A stretch of 64,000 nucleotides of DNA. It comes from Rhynchopus sp. YZ270_cl-10. Lineage: Eukaryota; Euglenozoa; Diplonemea; Diplonemida; Diplonemidae. Made by a program: the position numbers and the translations under genes. Below, piece by piece: positions 11,101 to 21,961 of this stretch. The stretch covers positions 124,001 through 188,000 of the forward strand of contig OZ037919.1 in NCBI GenBank assembly GCA_964035575.1, written 5' to 3'. The notes under the pieces were generated by a model, which ran no database searches, had not been told where the DNA came from, and saw only the letters and a program-made list of their open reading frames with translations. Position 1 is the stretch's first letter. Each line of letters starts with the position of its first letter.

Positions 11101-14100
11101 GCGACCAAAACAACGCTAAGAAAACAGCGCGTTGAAACGCTACGAAAACAGCGCGTTGAAACCCGTCCCAAACAACGCGACCAAAACAACGCTAAGAAAA
11201 CAGCGCGTTGAAACGCGACCAAAACAACGCGAAGAAAACAGCGCGTTGAAACGCGACCAAAACAACGCAACGAAAACAGCGCGTTGAAACGCTACGAAAA
11301 CAGCGCGTTGAAACCCGTCCCAAACAACGCGACCAAAACATCGCGACGAAAACAGCGCGTTGAAACGCGACCGAAACAACGCGACGAAAGCAGCGCGTTG
11401 AAACGCGACCAAAACAACGCGAAGAAAACAGCGCGTTGAAACGCGACCAAAACAACGCTAAGAAAACAGCGCGTTGAAACGCGACCAAAACAACGCTAAG
11501 AAAACAGCGCGTTGAAACGCGACCAAAACAACGCGACGAAAACAGCGCGTTGAAACGCGACCAAAACAACGCTAAGAAAACAGCGCGTTGAAACGCGACC
11601 AAAACAACGCTAAGAAAACAGCGCGTTGAAACGCGACCAAAACAACGCGAAGAAAACAGCGCGTTGAAACGCGACCAAAACAACGCTAAGAAAACAGCGC
11701 GTTGAAACGCGACCAAAACAACGCTAAGAAAACAGCGCGTTGAAACGCGACCAAAACAACGCTAAGAAAACAGCGCGTTGAAACGCGACCAAAACAACGC
11801 TAAGAAAACAGCGCGTTGAAACGCGACCAAAACAACGCGACGAAAACAGCGCGTTGAAACGCGACCAAAACAACGCTAAGAAAACAGCGCGTTGAAACGC
11901 GACCAAAACAACGCTAAGAAAACAGCGCGTTGAAACGCGACCAAAACAACGCGACGAAAACAGCGCGTTGAAACGCGACCAAAACAACGCTAAGAAAGCA
12001 GCGCGTTGAAACGCCACCGAAACAACGCTAAGAAAACAGCGCGTTGAAACGCGACCAAAACAACGCGACGAAAACAGCGTGTCGAAACGCGACCAAAACA
12101 ACGCTAAGAAAACAGCGCGTTGAAACGCTACGAAAACAACGCGACGAAAGCAGCGCGTTGAAACGCGACCGAAACAACGCGAAGAAAACAGCGCGTTGAA
12201 ACGCGACCAAAACAACGCGAAGAAAACAGCGCGTTGAAACGCGACCAAAACAACGCGACGAAAACAGCGTGTCGAAACGCGACCAAAACAACGCTAAGAA
12301 AACAGCGCGTTGAAACGCTACGAAAACAGCGCGTTGAAACCCGTCCCAAACAACGCGACCGAAATAACGCGACGAAAGCAGCGCGTTGAAACGCGACCAA
12401 AACAACGCGAAGAAAACAGCGCGTTGAAACGCGACCAAAACAACGCTAAGAAAACAGCGCGTTGAAACTCGACCAAAACAACGCGACCAAAACATCGCGA
12501 CGAAAGCAGCGCGTTGAAACGCGACCAAAACAACGCGAAGAAAACAGCGCGTTGAAACGCGACCAAAACAACGCGAAGAAAACAGCGCGTTGAAACGCGA
12601 CCAAAACAACGCTAAGAAAACAGCGCGTTGAAACTCGACCAAAACAACGCGACCAAAACATCGCGACGAAAACAGCGCGTTGAAACGCGACCGAAACAAC
12701 GCGACGAAAGCAGCGCGTTGAAACGCGACCAAAACAACGCTAAGAAAACAGCGCGTTGAAACGCGACCAAAACAACGCTAAGAAAACAGCGCGTTGAAAC
12801 GCGACCAAAACAACGCGACGAAAGCAGCGCGTTGAAACGCGACCGAAACAACGCTAAGAAAACAGCGCGTTGAAACGCGACCGAAACAACGCGAAGAAAA
12901 CAGCGCGTTGAAACGCGACCAAAACAACGCTAAGAAAACAGCGCGTTGAAACGCGACCAAAACAACGCTAAGAAAACAGCGCGTTGAAACTCGACCAAAA
13001 CAACGCTAAGAAAACAGCGCGTTGAAACGCGACCAAAACAACGCTAAGAAAACAGCGCGTTGAAACGCGACCAAAACAACGCTAAGAAAACAGCGCGTTG
13101 AAACGCGACCAAAACAACGCTAAGAAAACAGCGCGTTGAAACGCGACCAAAACAACGCTAAGAAAACAGCGCGTTGAAACGCGACCAAAACAACGCTAAG
13201 AAAACAGCGCGTTGAAACGCGACCAAAACAACGCGAAGAAAACAGCGCGTTGAAACGAGACCAAAACAACGCGACGAAAGCAGCGCGTTGAAACGCCATC
13301 GAAACAACGCTAAGAAAACAGCGCGTTGAAACGCGACCGAAACAACGCGAAGAAAACAGCGCGTTGAAACGCGACCAAAACAACGCGAAGAAAACAGCGC
13401 GTTGAAACGCGACCAAAACAACGCGACGAAAGCAGCGCGTTGAAACGCGACCGAAACAACGCTAAGAAAACAGCGCGTTGAAACGCGACCGAAACAACGC
13501 GAAGAAAACAGCGCGTTGAAACCCGTCCCAAACAACGCGACCAAAACATCGCGACGAAAACAGCGCGTTGAAACGCGACCGAAACAACGCTAAGAAAACA
13601 GCGCGTTGAAACGCTACGAAAACAGCGCGTTGAAACCCGTCCCAAACAACGCGACCAAAACAACGCTAAGAAAACAGCGCGTTGAAACGCGACCAAAACA
13701 ACGCTAAGAAAACAGCGCGTTGAAACGCTACGAAAACAGCGCGTTGAAACCCGTCCCAAACAACGCGACCAAAACAACGCTAAGAAAACAGCGCGTTGAA
13801 ACGCGACCAAAACAACGCGAAGAAAACAGCGCGTTGAAACGCGACCAAAACAACGCAACGAAAACAGCGCGTTGAAACGCTACGAAAACAGCGCGTTGAA
13901 ACCCGTCCCAAACAACGCGACCAAAACATCGCGACGAAAACAGCGCGTTGAAACGCGACCGAAACAACGCGACGAAAGCAGCGCGTTGAAACGCGACCAA
14001 AACAACGCGAAGAAAACAGCGCGTTGAAACGCGACCAAAACAACGCTAAGAAAACAGCGCGTTGAAACGCGACCAAAACAACGCTAAGAAAACAGCGCGT

Positions 14101-15262
14101 TGAAACGCGACCAAAACAACGCGACGAAAACAGCGCGTTGAAACGCGACCAAAACAACGCTAAGAAAACAGCGCGTTGAAACGCGACCAAAACAACGCTA
14201 AGAAAACAGCGCGTTGAAACGCGACCAAAACAACGCGAAGAAAACAGCGCGTTGAAACGCGACCAAAACAACGCTAAGAAAACAGCGCGTTGAAACGCGA
14301 CCAAAACAACGCTAAGAAAACAGCGCGTTGAAACGCGACCAAAACAACGCTAAGAAAACAGCGCGTTGAAACGCGACCAAAACAACGCTAAGAAAACAGC
14401 GCGTTGAAACGCGACCAAAACAACGCGACGAAAACAGCGCGTTGAAACGCGACCAAAACAACGCTAAGAAAACAGCGCGTTGAAACGCGACCAAAACAAC
14501 GCTAAGAAAACAGCGCGTTGAAACGCGACCAAAACAACGCGACGAAAACAGCGCGTTGAAACGCGACCAAAACAACGCTAAGAAAGCAGCGCGTTGAAAC
14601 GCCACCGAAACAACGCTAAGAAAACAGCGCGTTGAAACGCGACCAAAACAACGCGACGAAAACAGCGTGTCGAAACGCGACCAAAACAACGCTAAGAAAA
14701 CAGCGCGTTGAAACGCTACGAAAACAACGCGACGAAAGCAGCGCGTTGAAACGCGACCGAAACAACGCGAAGAAAACAGCGCGTTGAAACGCGACCAAAA
14801 CAACGCGAAGAAAACAGCGCGTTGAAACGCGACCAAAACAACGCGACGAAAACAGCGTGTCGAAACGCGACCAAAACAACGCTAAGAAAACAGCGCGTTG
14901 AAACGCTACGAAAACAGCGCGTTGAAACCCGTCCCAAACAACGCGACCAAAACAACGCGAAGAAAACAGCGCGTTGAAACGCGACCAAAACAACGCGAAG
15001 AAAACAGCGCGTTGAAACGCGACCAAAACAACGAGAAGAATACAGCGCGTTGAAACGCTACGAAAACAGCGCGTTGAAACCCGTCCCAAACAACGCGACC
15101 AAAACAACGCGACGAAAACAGCGCGTTGAAACGCGACCGAAACAACGAGAAGAATACAGCGCGTTGAAACGCTACGAAAACAGCGCGTTGAAACCCGTCC
15201 CAAACAACGCGACCAAAACAACGCGACGAAAAAAGCGCGTTGAAACGCGTCCAAAACAACGC
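5117..15262. repeat. 38-bp satellite array (~10.1 kb)
   Basis: Roughly 260 units of 38 bp. Each unit is GTTGAAACGC (10) plus GACCAAAACAACGC (14) plus TAAGAAAACAGCGC (14); the two 14-mers are clearly related. Variant units change TAAG to GAAG or GACG, and AAAACA to AAAGCA. Short 24-bp units (GTTGAAACGCTACGAAAACAGCGC, one 14-mer missing) and long 52-bp units (an extra 14-mer beginning GTCCC) are scattered through it. A block of roughly 2 kb or more is duplicated inside the array with an offset of 2588 bp (about 10.5-12.3 kb against 13.1-14.9 kb). The many - strand open frames are a by-product of the repeat and should not be called genes. Confidence 0.95.
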
Positions 15263-15329
15263 GATGATAAGTGTGCGACAAAACGAGTTTCTCCCAAGAA
15301 TGTGCCAACCCCGCCACCACCCTCACCCC

Positions 15330-15477
15330 TAGGCATACAGTACGTCCGAATCGGATCCAATAATATTATAGGATGATTATCAGTCTTTTATCGGACCTGA
15401 TAATCATCCGATAATTTCCGATTTTTTGGGGAAATCCGATAATGGCCGATACCCGATTCGGACGTACTGTATACCTA
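15330..15477. mobile_element. TA-flanked inverted-repeat element (GGCATAC family), 144 bp
   Basis: Near-perfect inverted repeats, GGCATACAGTACGTCCGAAT at the left and its complement (ending GGACGTACTGTATACC) at the right, are bounded by TA on each side (15330-31 and 15476-77). The interior is made of further short inverted repeats (ATCCGATAAT, TTATCGGA). It has no coding capacity, so it is a MITE-like element. The same terminal motif bounds the elements at 20993-21961 and 28273-29120. The position is between the satellite and the Cys-repeat gene. Confidence 0.8.
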
Positions 15478-15687
15478 GGACAGTCATATATGACCGGCCT
15501 CTTTTCCCCTCTTTTTTTATTTATTTTTAATTGGGCATGTTTGCCCGGCTTTTTCCTTAGCGCGTGTTCTGTTCCCCTCCGCCCCTTTTGCTTCTCAATA
15601 CGTGTCTCCCACAACCACCATGCGTCTTTCGCACCACCCTCATTTTTTATTTTCCAACTCAGACATTCTTACAACAAACAAATCACA

Positions 15688-16230
15688 ATGAGAGCAGCAT
15701 GTCTTGTCTTCCTCCTGGTTGCCACTGTGGCAGGGGATACGATTCTTCGTGGTGAGGAACATCTTATTCCAGCTCGTCCTCCAGTGGCAGATCGTGCCGC
15801 CTCAGCTCAGCAAAACAAACCTGACTGCTATAAGGATTCCGACTGTCACAAGGGTAGGTGCAACGCGGGCACTTGTCTGCCCGACCCACTGGAAATCCCG
15901 AGCCAGAAGCGTGCCGCCACAGCACAGCAAAACAAGCCTGACTGCTATAAGGATGCCGACTGTCACAAGGGTAGGTGCAACGCAGGCACTTGTCTGCCCG
16001 ACCCCCAGAAGCGTGCCGCCACAGCGCAGCAAAACAAGCCTGACTGCTATAAGGATGCCGACTGTCACAAGGGTAAGTGCAACGCGGGCACTTGTCTGCC
16101 CGACCCACTGGAAATCCCGAGCCAGAAGCGCGCCGCCACAGCACAGCAAAACAAACCTGACTGCTATAAGGATACGGACTGTCACAAGGGTAAGTGCAAC
16201 GCAGGCACTTGTCTGTCCAACCCACTCTAG
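15688..16230 (+). CDS. Secreted cysteine-rich tandem-repeat precursor
   Basis: 180 aa. ATG at 15688 follows a pyrimidine tract and AG at 15661-62. Residues 1-17 (MRAACLVFLLVATVAGD) look like a signal peptide. Residues 41-180 hold four near-identical modules with the spacing C-x5-C-x4-C-x4-C (CYKDSDCHKGRCNAGTC and variants). The modules are separated by linkers QKRAATAQQ with Lys-Arg at 74-75, 108-109 and 147-148, the classical site of kexin/furin-type processing. Two linkers also carry LEIPS; the third lacks it. Repeat-to-repeat identity is very high at the DNA level, which suggests recent duplication or gene conversion. I recognise no named family. I infer a secreted or surface precursor cut into small two-disulphide peptides; a repetitive surface protein is the alternative. 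Confidence 0.75.
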   Translation: MRAACLVFLLVATVAGDTILRGEEHLIPARPPVADRAASAQQNKPDCYKDSDCHKGRCNAGTCLPDPLEIPSQKRAATAQQNKPDCYKDADCHKGRCNAGTCLPDPQKRAATAQQNKPDCYKDADCHKGKCNAGTCLPDPLEIPSQKRAATAQQNKPDCYKDTDCHKGKCNAGTCLSNPL

Positions 16231-16808
16231 AAGGCAGCACTATCGCTGACTCTTTGGCTGCTTCCGATTTCCCTCCCCTGCTGATCATTATGCGACCCTT
16301 TGGCCCTGTCATGAGTGAGTCAGTACGCCGCGAGGCAACCCTCACGTTTACCATTTGCATTATGAGTGCCTGAACACTTGTGTCACTGAGTGTTTCGGGT
16401 ATTGCGATAGACTGCTCAGTTGTGGCGATTTTTTTTATTTATTCTAAATGATTGTTACGTCTGGCCTGGCAGCACTCCCTCTGTGGACTCAGCTGCGGCT
16501 GCGCGTTTCATTCATTGTGAAGGTATCACCATTGTATCTGGGCGAGCCGATAATTGCTGAGGTAGCTCTTGTCCGCATCCCCCCCCCACAATTTGTTTCC
16601 CAGGAGCAGAGCAGGTGTCCTTACGTGTATGCGTGTACCCCTGCCCCTTCTGTATTTATTTTGGTGCGCCTGTGTACGCATCTTCAACATCACTTTTTTA
16701 TTCATCAAATGTGCTCAAAAAATAAAACGAAAAGACACTCCTCACAAGTTGTTTTCCCCCTGCTTCCTGCTCATTACTGAACCCCCCCTCCCCCTCCCCC
16801 CTCCCCCA

Positions 16809-16989
16809 CACGACGGGACCCAGTGACAAGTGACAAGTGAAAATGACAAGTAAATGACAAGTGAATGACAAGTAAATAGCCTATATCCCAATAGAAAATC
16901 ACTTGTCGTGACAAGTGGCTCACTTGTCATATTATGACAAGTGAAATGACAAGTGATTCACTTGTCACTTGTCATTGGGTCCCGTCGTG
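16809..16989. mobile_element. CACGACG-ended foldback element, CA target duplication
   Basis: Inverted repeats beginning CACGACGGGACCCA flank an interior of many forward and reverse copies of TGACAAGTGA. Both sides carry the dinucleotide CA (16807-08 and 16990-91). No coding capacity. It lies about 170 bp before the PEX7 start. A second element with the same seven terminal bases and the same CA flanks but an unrelated interior is at 39792-39955. Confidence 0.75.
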
Positions 16990-17178
16990 CACTTCCCTTA
17001 GGAACCAACATACCTGCGTTGCTATTCGTCCCCTTCCGACTATCCTCCTTACTCTCGACGCTGATCTTCAGGACTGTGCACACAGCCTGCTTTCCCCTCC
17101 TTTCCCCAATTCTCTACTGCCCCCACGCACCTCCCCTCCCCTTTCACGTCACCTCCACTAGGCCAAGAATAAGACAAA

Positions 17179-18237
17179 ATGCCGTCGTTTATGATGCACC
17201 CTGGCTTCGGGGGCTACAGTGTGAAGTATTCACCATGGGGTGGAGACCGCATGGCAGTGGCTGCGGCGGAGAGCTTTGGTGTGCAGGGGAGTGGGAAGAT
17301 GTACATTGTGAATTGCCCTATGGGGGAGGCCCCGGTGACGTTGGAGAACATGGTGGCGACACCGGACGGGGTGTTTGACATTGCGTGGTCTGAGCAGAGC
17401 CCGCAGCATGTGGTGGCTGCGTGCGGCGACGGCGTGTTGAATCTCTACAACCTGGCAACCATGGAAACAGGTGTGCCAGAATGCCAAATGCGCTATGCTC
17501 AAGGCGAGGTGTACTCCGTCGACTGGAACCCTATCTCCAAGCACATCTTCGTCTCCGGCTGCTGGAACCGCGAAATCAAAATATGGAACCCCTCCACAGG
17601 AGGCGTCTGCTCGCACACCTACCAGGAACATCAAAAAGAAGTCTACCGTGCCGTATGGTCTCCCAAACACAACGAGCTCTTTGCCTCCTGCAGTGGGGAC
17701 GGAACCTTTAAGTTGTGGGACTCCCGCAAGCCGCAAAGCATTTTGACGCAGGTTGGGCATGACAATGAGATTATTTTGTCGTGCGATTGGAATAAATATG
17801 ATAGCAATGTTCTGGTGACGGGGGGTGTGGATAAGACGGTGCGGATGTGGGACATTAGACGCCCGCAGCAGCCGATGACTATCCTACGTGGACATCAGTC
17901 GGCGGTGCGCAGTGTGCGGTGTTCACCACATTCACGCAACCTCATACTCTCTGGTGGATACGACTTCCAGCTCTGCCTCTTCGACACAGACCGCAGCCAG
18001 CCCCTCGCACAGCGTTACGTCCAACACAAAGAATTCGTCGTCGGCTGCGACTGGTCCCTCGAACACCCAGGCACCGTAGTCTCCACAGGCTGGGATTCTC
18101 TCCTCTACGTCTGGAAGCTCGGCACACCCGTCGTCGCAACCCACGCATCACAGCCACCCCTCCCACCTTGCCCCCCACCACCAAAGGGCCCCATGGCAGG
18201 TCCCATGGCAGGCCCCATGACAGGCCCCTCCCCTTAG
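17179..18237 (+). CDS. PEX7: Peroxin-7, PTS2 import receptor (WD40)
   Basis: 352 aa, no intron. Peroxin-7 is a WD40 beta-propeller that binds PTS2-bearing proteins in the cytosol and brings them to the peroxisome (the glycosome in kinetoplastids). The N-terminus GFGGYSVKYSPWGGDRMAVA matches the start of PEX7. Repeats follow in order: VFDIAWSEQ, VYSVDWNP...NREIKIWNP, VYRAVWSPKH...GTFKLWDS, ILSCDWNKYD...KTVRMWDIR, VRSVRCSPH...YDFQLCLFD and VVGCDWSLE...WDSLLYVW. This is typical PEX7 order, including the WSE and YDF signatures. The last 30 residues are a Pro/Gly-rich tail with repeated GPMAGPM, not seen in typical PEX7. The start lies 17 nt after CTAG at 17158-61, a likely splice acceptor. Confidence 0.93.
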   Translation: MPSFMMHPGFGGYSVKYSPWGGDRMAVAAAESFGVQGSGKMYIVNCPMGEAPVTLENMVATPDGVFDIAWSEQSPQHVVAACGDGVLNLYNLATMETGVPECQMRYAQGEVYSVDWNPISKHIFVSGCWNREIKIWNPSTGGVCSHTYQEHQKEVYRAVWSPKHNELFASCSGDGTFKLWDSRKPQSILTQVGHDNEIILSCDWNKYDSNVLVTGGVDKTVRMWDIRRPQQPMTILRGHQSAVRSVRCSPHSRNLILSGGYDFQLCLFDTDRSQPLAQRYVQHKEFVVGCDWSLEHPGTVVSTGWDSLLYVWKLGTPVVATHASQPPLPPCPPPPKGPMAGPMAGPMTGPSP

Positions 18238-18846
18238 TGTGATTATACAACGATTTTTTTTTTTGGGGGTGAGAATGCGGGGGGTGTGGGGTGGGGAGGA
18301 GAGAAATCCTGCCGATGCAAAAAAAAAAGAAGAAAAAAGTATTTTTTTTTCCCTGCGATGACGGCGGTGCTGGTTTGTTTTTTTTTGCCCATTGTGTGTG
18401 TGTGTGTGTTTTTTTTTCCTTGCGTGTCTCAACTCTTGGGGCGGTGTGCGAATAAGAAAACAGGAAAAAAAAAAAAAAAAAGAACAAGAATACAACAGAT
18501 ACTCCCCATATCTCTCTCTCTCTCTTTTTCAGATGCAAACCACGAAATTGACGTAGGGCTACATTGGGGAGATCCACCCACAGTACACCTTTCATTGTAC
18601 CAAGGTACTCTGTTCGGCGGGCTCTATTTCAAGCCAAACTTTTTTTTTGACGATTTTAATTGAAGTAAGCAAGGCGCCAACAGAGGGCGTAGACCCTCCG
18701 CCTCTCGATTACAACACAAACCACCTTTGTGATTTGAAAGGCCATATCACCACGAAGTCTTCTCCCTCCATACGACCATAGCGACACATTTTACACATAC
18801 ATCCCCCCCTTTTCTCCCCCGTTTCTTCTCTCTATCCTTTATTGAA
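18238..18846. other. Intergenic, 0.6 kb, homopolymer-rich with a hairpin repeat
   Basis: No gene seen. It holds several A and T runs and, at about 18535-18610, a diverged copy of the repeat also found at 46743-46823 and 52121-52163 (ATGCAAACCACGAAATTG, then CCACCC and GTACACCTTTCATTGTACC, the last able to fold). Confidence 0.5.
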
Positions 18847-19731
18847 ATGAGTTGTATTTGGTCCTTGAGGCGATTTTTAGCGATTCTTGCGCCTTGTATT
18901 GTTATCATCTCGTATTGTACCTGCATTGGTATTACGATCGCAGAGGATACATACATTGGTGGGCTTGACTTTCCGTTCTTTTCTGATACCGGACGCGATA
19001 AGCCAGCGTACTATGTCTTCTCTGGGTTGAACTGCACAGCAAGCGCTCTTTTGTTTATGTTCATGATTCTGCAGTTTGTGTACGTCACTGCGTGGCACAA
19101 AGCGTCTGGGGGTAAAGGGTTTATGCTGCGAGCGGTATTTGCACTGATTGCAGGGTTTCTTGCACCGGTAGGAAGCATTCTGCTCTCGATCTTCACAACA
19201 AATGACCATCCTGCATTGCATGCATACTCGGCATACGCGTTCTTCTTCTTGATTCTGGTGTACTGCATCTTCACCATGACGATAATGTACACTTTATCCC
19301 ACACCTTTTCTTGCCTAAAGAAAATGGTATACCTCAGATTCGTTGTGGTTGGAGTCTTAGCGGTGGCTGTGGTGTTGTATATTCCGGTAGGGTTGGGGCT
19401 TGGGTGTGATGATTATCTGAGTATTGTTCAGTGCAAATTGATTGAGACGGATGACTACTGTGAGGGCGTGCGGAAGAATGACTTGGAGACGAATCTGTTC
19501 GACTACACACGCTGTAAAGACGTGAACACCATGCGGTCTGCGTCGCAGTTTGTGTCGATTATGCTTCTCATGCTTTTGATGTTGATTCACGCCTTCGAAC
19601 CCTTCCCACCTACCCCAACTGATGAACACAACACAGAACCCACCGCGCCCACACCAACAAGACCCGATGCAAAAGAAGAAGAAGTCTATGATGACGACAT
19701 TAGTGACCTCAGCGGTGACGTTATGGTCTAG
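18847..19731 (+). CDS. Frag1/DRAM/Sfk1-like six-TM membrane protein
   Basis: 294 aa. ATG at 18847. Hydrophobic segments at about 9-32, 63-83, 94-116, 121-145, 154-176 and 226-245. The first loop contains FPFFSDTGRDKPAYYVFSGL, which resembles the ISDTG...P...IF loop of the Frag1/DRAM/Sfk1 family. Members of that family act in GPI-anchor remodelling, autophagy/lysosomal function or plasma-membrane lipid organisation; which of these applies cannot be read here. The second large loop has paired Cys (CDDY...CKLIETDDYC...C). The C-terminus is a Pro/Thr then acidic cytosolic tail (DDDISDLSGD). No intron is needed. Confidence 0.7.
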   Translation: MSCIWSLRRFLAILAPCIVIISYCTCIGITIAEDTYIGGLDFPFFSDTGRDKPAYYVFSGLNCTASALLFMFMILQFVYVTAWHKASGGKGFMLRAVFALIAGFLAPVGSILLSIFTTNDHPALHAYSAYAFFFLILVYCIFTMTIMYTLSHTFSCLKKMVYLRFVVVGVLAVAVVLYIPVGLGLGCDDYLSIVQCKLIETDDYCEGVRKNDLETNLFDYTRCKDVNTMRSASQFVSIMLLMLLMLIHAFEPFPPTPTDEHNTEPTAPTPTRPDAKEEEVYDDDISDLSGDVMV

Positions 19732-19760
19732 AAAATAGGATAAAAAAAAAAATATAGTAT

Positions 19761-20115
19761 AGTGGAGCACACTCTAGGGTGGCTACACTAATACAACCAA
19801 GTTTTCAAAAAAAACAAAACAAAAAAAAATCATGTATTTAATTCCTCTCAACTGTCTTATTTATTTAGACGCATGTGTAGAGAGACACACATTCAATTTT
19901 CAAAATTTTCTCTTTTTGTTACTGTAAATATTTTTTTTTTTTTGGGGGTGGGAGGGATGGGAAGGGTTTTGGAGAACATAAAAGTGAACGAAGATAACTC
20001 TATTCAAAAAGTGCGAAACCGGGGGAGGGGGGGAAATCCGAAACCCAAAAAAAAAATTAAGTGTTAGTAGAGCACACTCTAGGGTGGCTACACTAATGCA
20101 ACCAAGTTTTCAAAA
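19761..20115. repeat. Two copies of the AGTGGAG...CACT hairpin repeat downstream of the Frag1-like gene
   Basis: Copies at 19761-19810 and 20066-20115 share AGTGGAGCACACTCTAGGG, then TGGCTACACTAATACAACC and AAGTTTTCAAAA. The outer AGTG.AGC and GGCT.CACT can pair around CTCTAGGG. The same repeat is at 58393-58442, reversed at 34185-34213 inside the two-gene transposon, and in a related form at 38293, 51055 and 59926. At 19870-19915 there is also a copy of the GAGAGACACA repeat. Confidence 0.7.
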
Positions 20116-20377
20116 AAAAAAAAACTGCAACCTCGTGTAAATTTATAATTAGGATTTGCCCCTGTCCAGGATCATCTTATAACCTCACTGGTGTGAACCC
20201 ATTTTCCTGCCTTTTTTAATGGCAGGAAAACAAAAAGAAATGTTTGTTAAAGTTTTGTTGAACAGATGTTATTTTTTTATTTCAAAATAAATGTGAGTGA
20301 ACCCGGATCATGAAAACTACCCCTCTTTTTGAGGGCGGGTAGCTGGCTATTCTAATCCAACAAATTATCAAGAAAAC

Positions 20378-20420
<43 letters not shown>

Positions 20421-20990
20421 AGTTTTTTGATGTGTCGTGCCTGCGAGGCCTATTCATCTCTCAAGTATTTCAAGCTGTCAAAGCTTTTTTTCCCCATATT
20501 TATTTTGTCCCCTCTCCCTCCGTCTGATGCCTGCGTCCACTGAGGTCTTTGCATCTGCCAGCTATGTTCCAGATGTTTGTGCATTTCATGGTACATGCAT
20601 TTTTCAATTTTTTTTTTTTCGCCCGCCGATTTCATGTACCCTTTGTCCACGCTCTAAACATTGTTCCCCTATCAAGGAGGGGGGCTATTGTGAAATAAAA
20701 GTTGAAAATGGTACTGATATGATTTTGCTGATTTTGCTGATTTTGCTGTTTTTATGTAGAAGTACAGGCTGTTAGCTAGTTTAGTTTCCCGGGGAGGGGT
20801 CGGGGGGGAGAAAAAATTAGCTACCACACCCCCGTAGGAGTAATGTCCCTTTAGTTATCCTTATCCCCCCCTTTTTTTTAGGTACACTGTTCACGAGAGG
20901 GCTTTGTATTTTCAAGTTTCATTTTTTCCCCCTCCCAGCCCATCCCAATTTTTCACTGTAAAGAAACCACCCCCCCCCCCCCCCCCCCCC
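20116..20990. other. Intergenic, ~0.9 kb, no gene seen
   Basis: Contains an A run of nearly 40 nt at about 20380-20418, a short TGATTTTGC repeat near 20725, a copy of TGTTCACGAGAGGG near 20888 (also at 52166), and a C run of about 24 nt just before the next element. I see no coding signal. Confidence 0.4.
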
Positions 20991-20992
20991 CT

Positions 20993-21961
20993 TAGGCATA
21001 CCATGCGGACGAGTCGGAACGAGTGAGACGAGTGGCGATCCTCGTCTCGATACTCGTCTATCCTCGTCAGACGAGTACAGACGAGTGTCCCATTTTATAT
21101 ACATCTATACACATATGACCGGAGATGCCCCGCCAACGTACCGGACGGAAAGCTCGGAATGGGTTTTTGCCGCTGCGCACTGTAGTATATGTAGTATATA
21201 CTACCTGAACTGTGCATAGGTCCGGCATGTGTAATGTCAGAAGGCATGTGTATATTCCTTTTGCGGGTTTGCGGATATGTCCGAGCCTCGACCAACACGG
21301 ACATATACACAGGACAAATACACGGGGGGAGGTACGTATATACTACATATACTACAGTGCACAGCGGCAAAAACCCATTGTATATAAATTGAAGACGTGT
21401 AGTCGTGTGATCTCCACGCAGCTGTCACCTTCCTATTTCGGAGTTCGGATACCGCTACTATGTGCTCCTGCCTCCTTGTACGTCAGGTAACGAGTCCCCT
21501 CCCCCTCCCCTTCCCCTTTGCCATCTGAGCAGTTGTAGGTAACGTAGGTGGAACGTTTGTGTTGCAGCACGTTTACGTGCGGAGATGGAGAGCAATATCG
21601 ATCACCAGACAACATCGACACACTGGAACACACGAGACAGTTGTACGGGTTACTCAAAAGTACATTAATAATGGACTTTGGTACTGTCAACTGCAAGACA
21701 CAGAAAGACACCGACGAAGAGGTCTACTGGCTGGCCGGACAACGCTCACCCGTGAGCACCTCACAGGGCCTAACAAACGAGTATGAGACGAGTACAGCAC
21801 TCGTCAAGACGAGGATAGACGAGTACAGACGAGGATAGACGAGGATAGGCGAGTATGAGACGAGGATAGACGAGTAAGACGAGTAAAAAGACGAGTTTTT
21901 GGGTCGTGACCCAAAAAGACGAGGATAGACGAGTAGACGACTCGTCTGCACGGTATGCTTA
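20993..21961. mobile_element. TA-flanked GGCATAC-family element A1 (~0.97 kb)
   Basis: Left end TA-GGCATACCATGCGGACGAGT; right end ACTCGTCTGCACGGTATGC-TTA, an imperfect inverted repeat. Next to each end are many copies of ACGAGT or its complement, so subterminal DNA is built from the last bases of the terminal repeat. The interior has no convincing open frame. A C run lies directly left of it and the 1.4-kb element directly right. Confidence 0.7.

Noticed and set aside
5117-15262. CRISPR-like array
   Set aside because: The repeats are directly tandem with no unique spacers, and the setting is eukaryotic.
5097-15326. Dozens of - strand frames encoding FQRAVFLALFWSR-type repeats
   Set aside because: They are translations of the 38-bp satellite in all frames, with no start, conserved phase or flanking gene structure.
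15564-16360. Alternative frames on both strands over the Cys-repeat gene
   Set aside because: They are shadows produced by the internal repeats; only the frame from 15688 has a signal peptide and regular Cys spacing.
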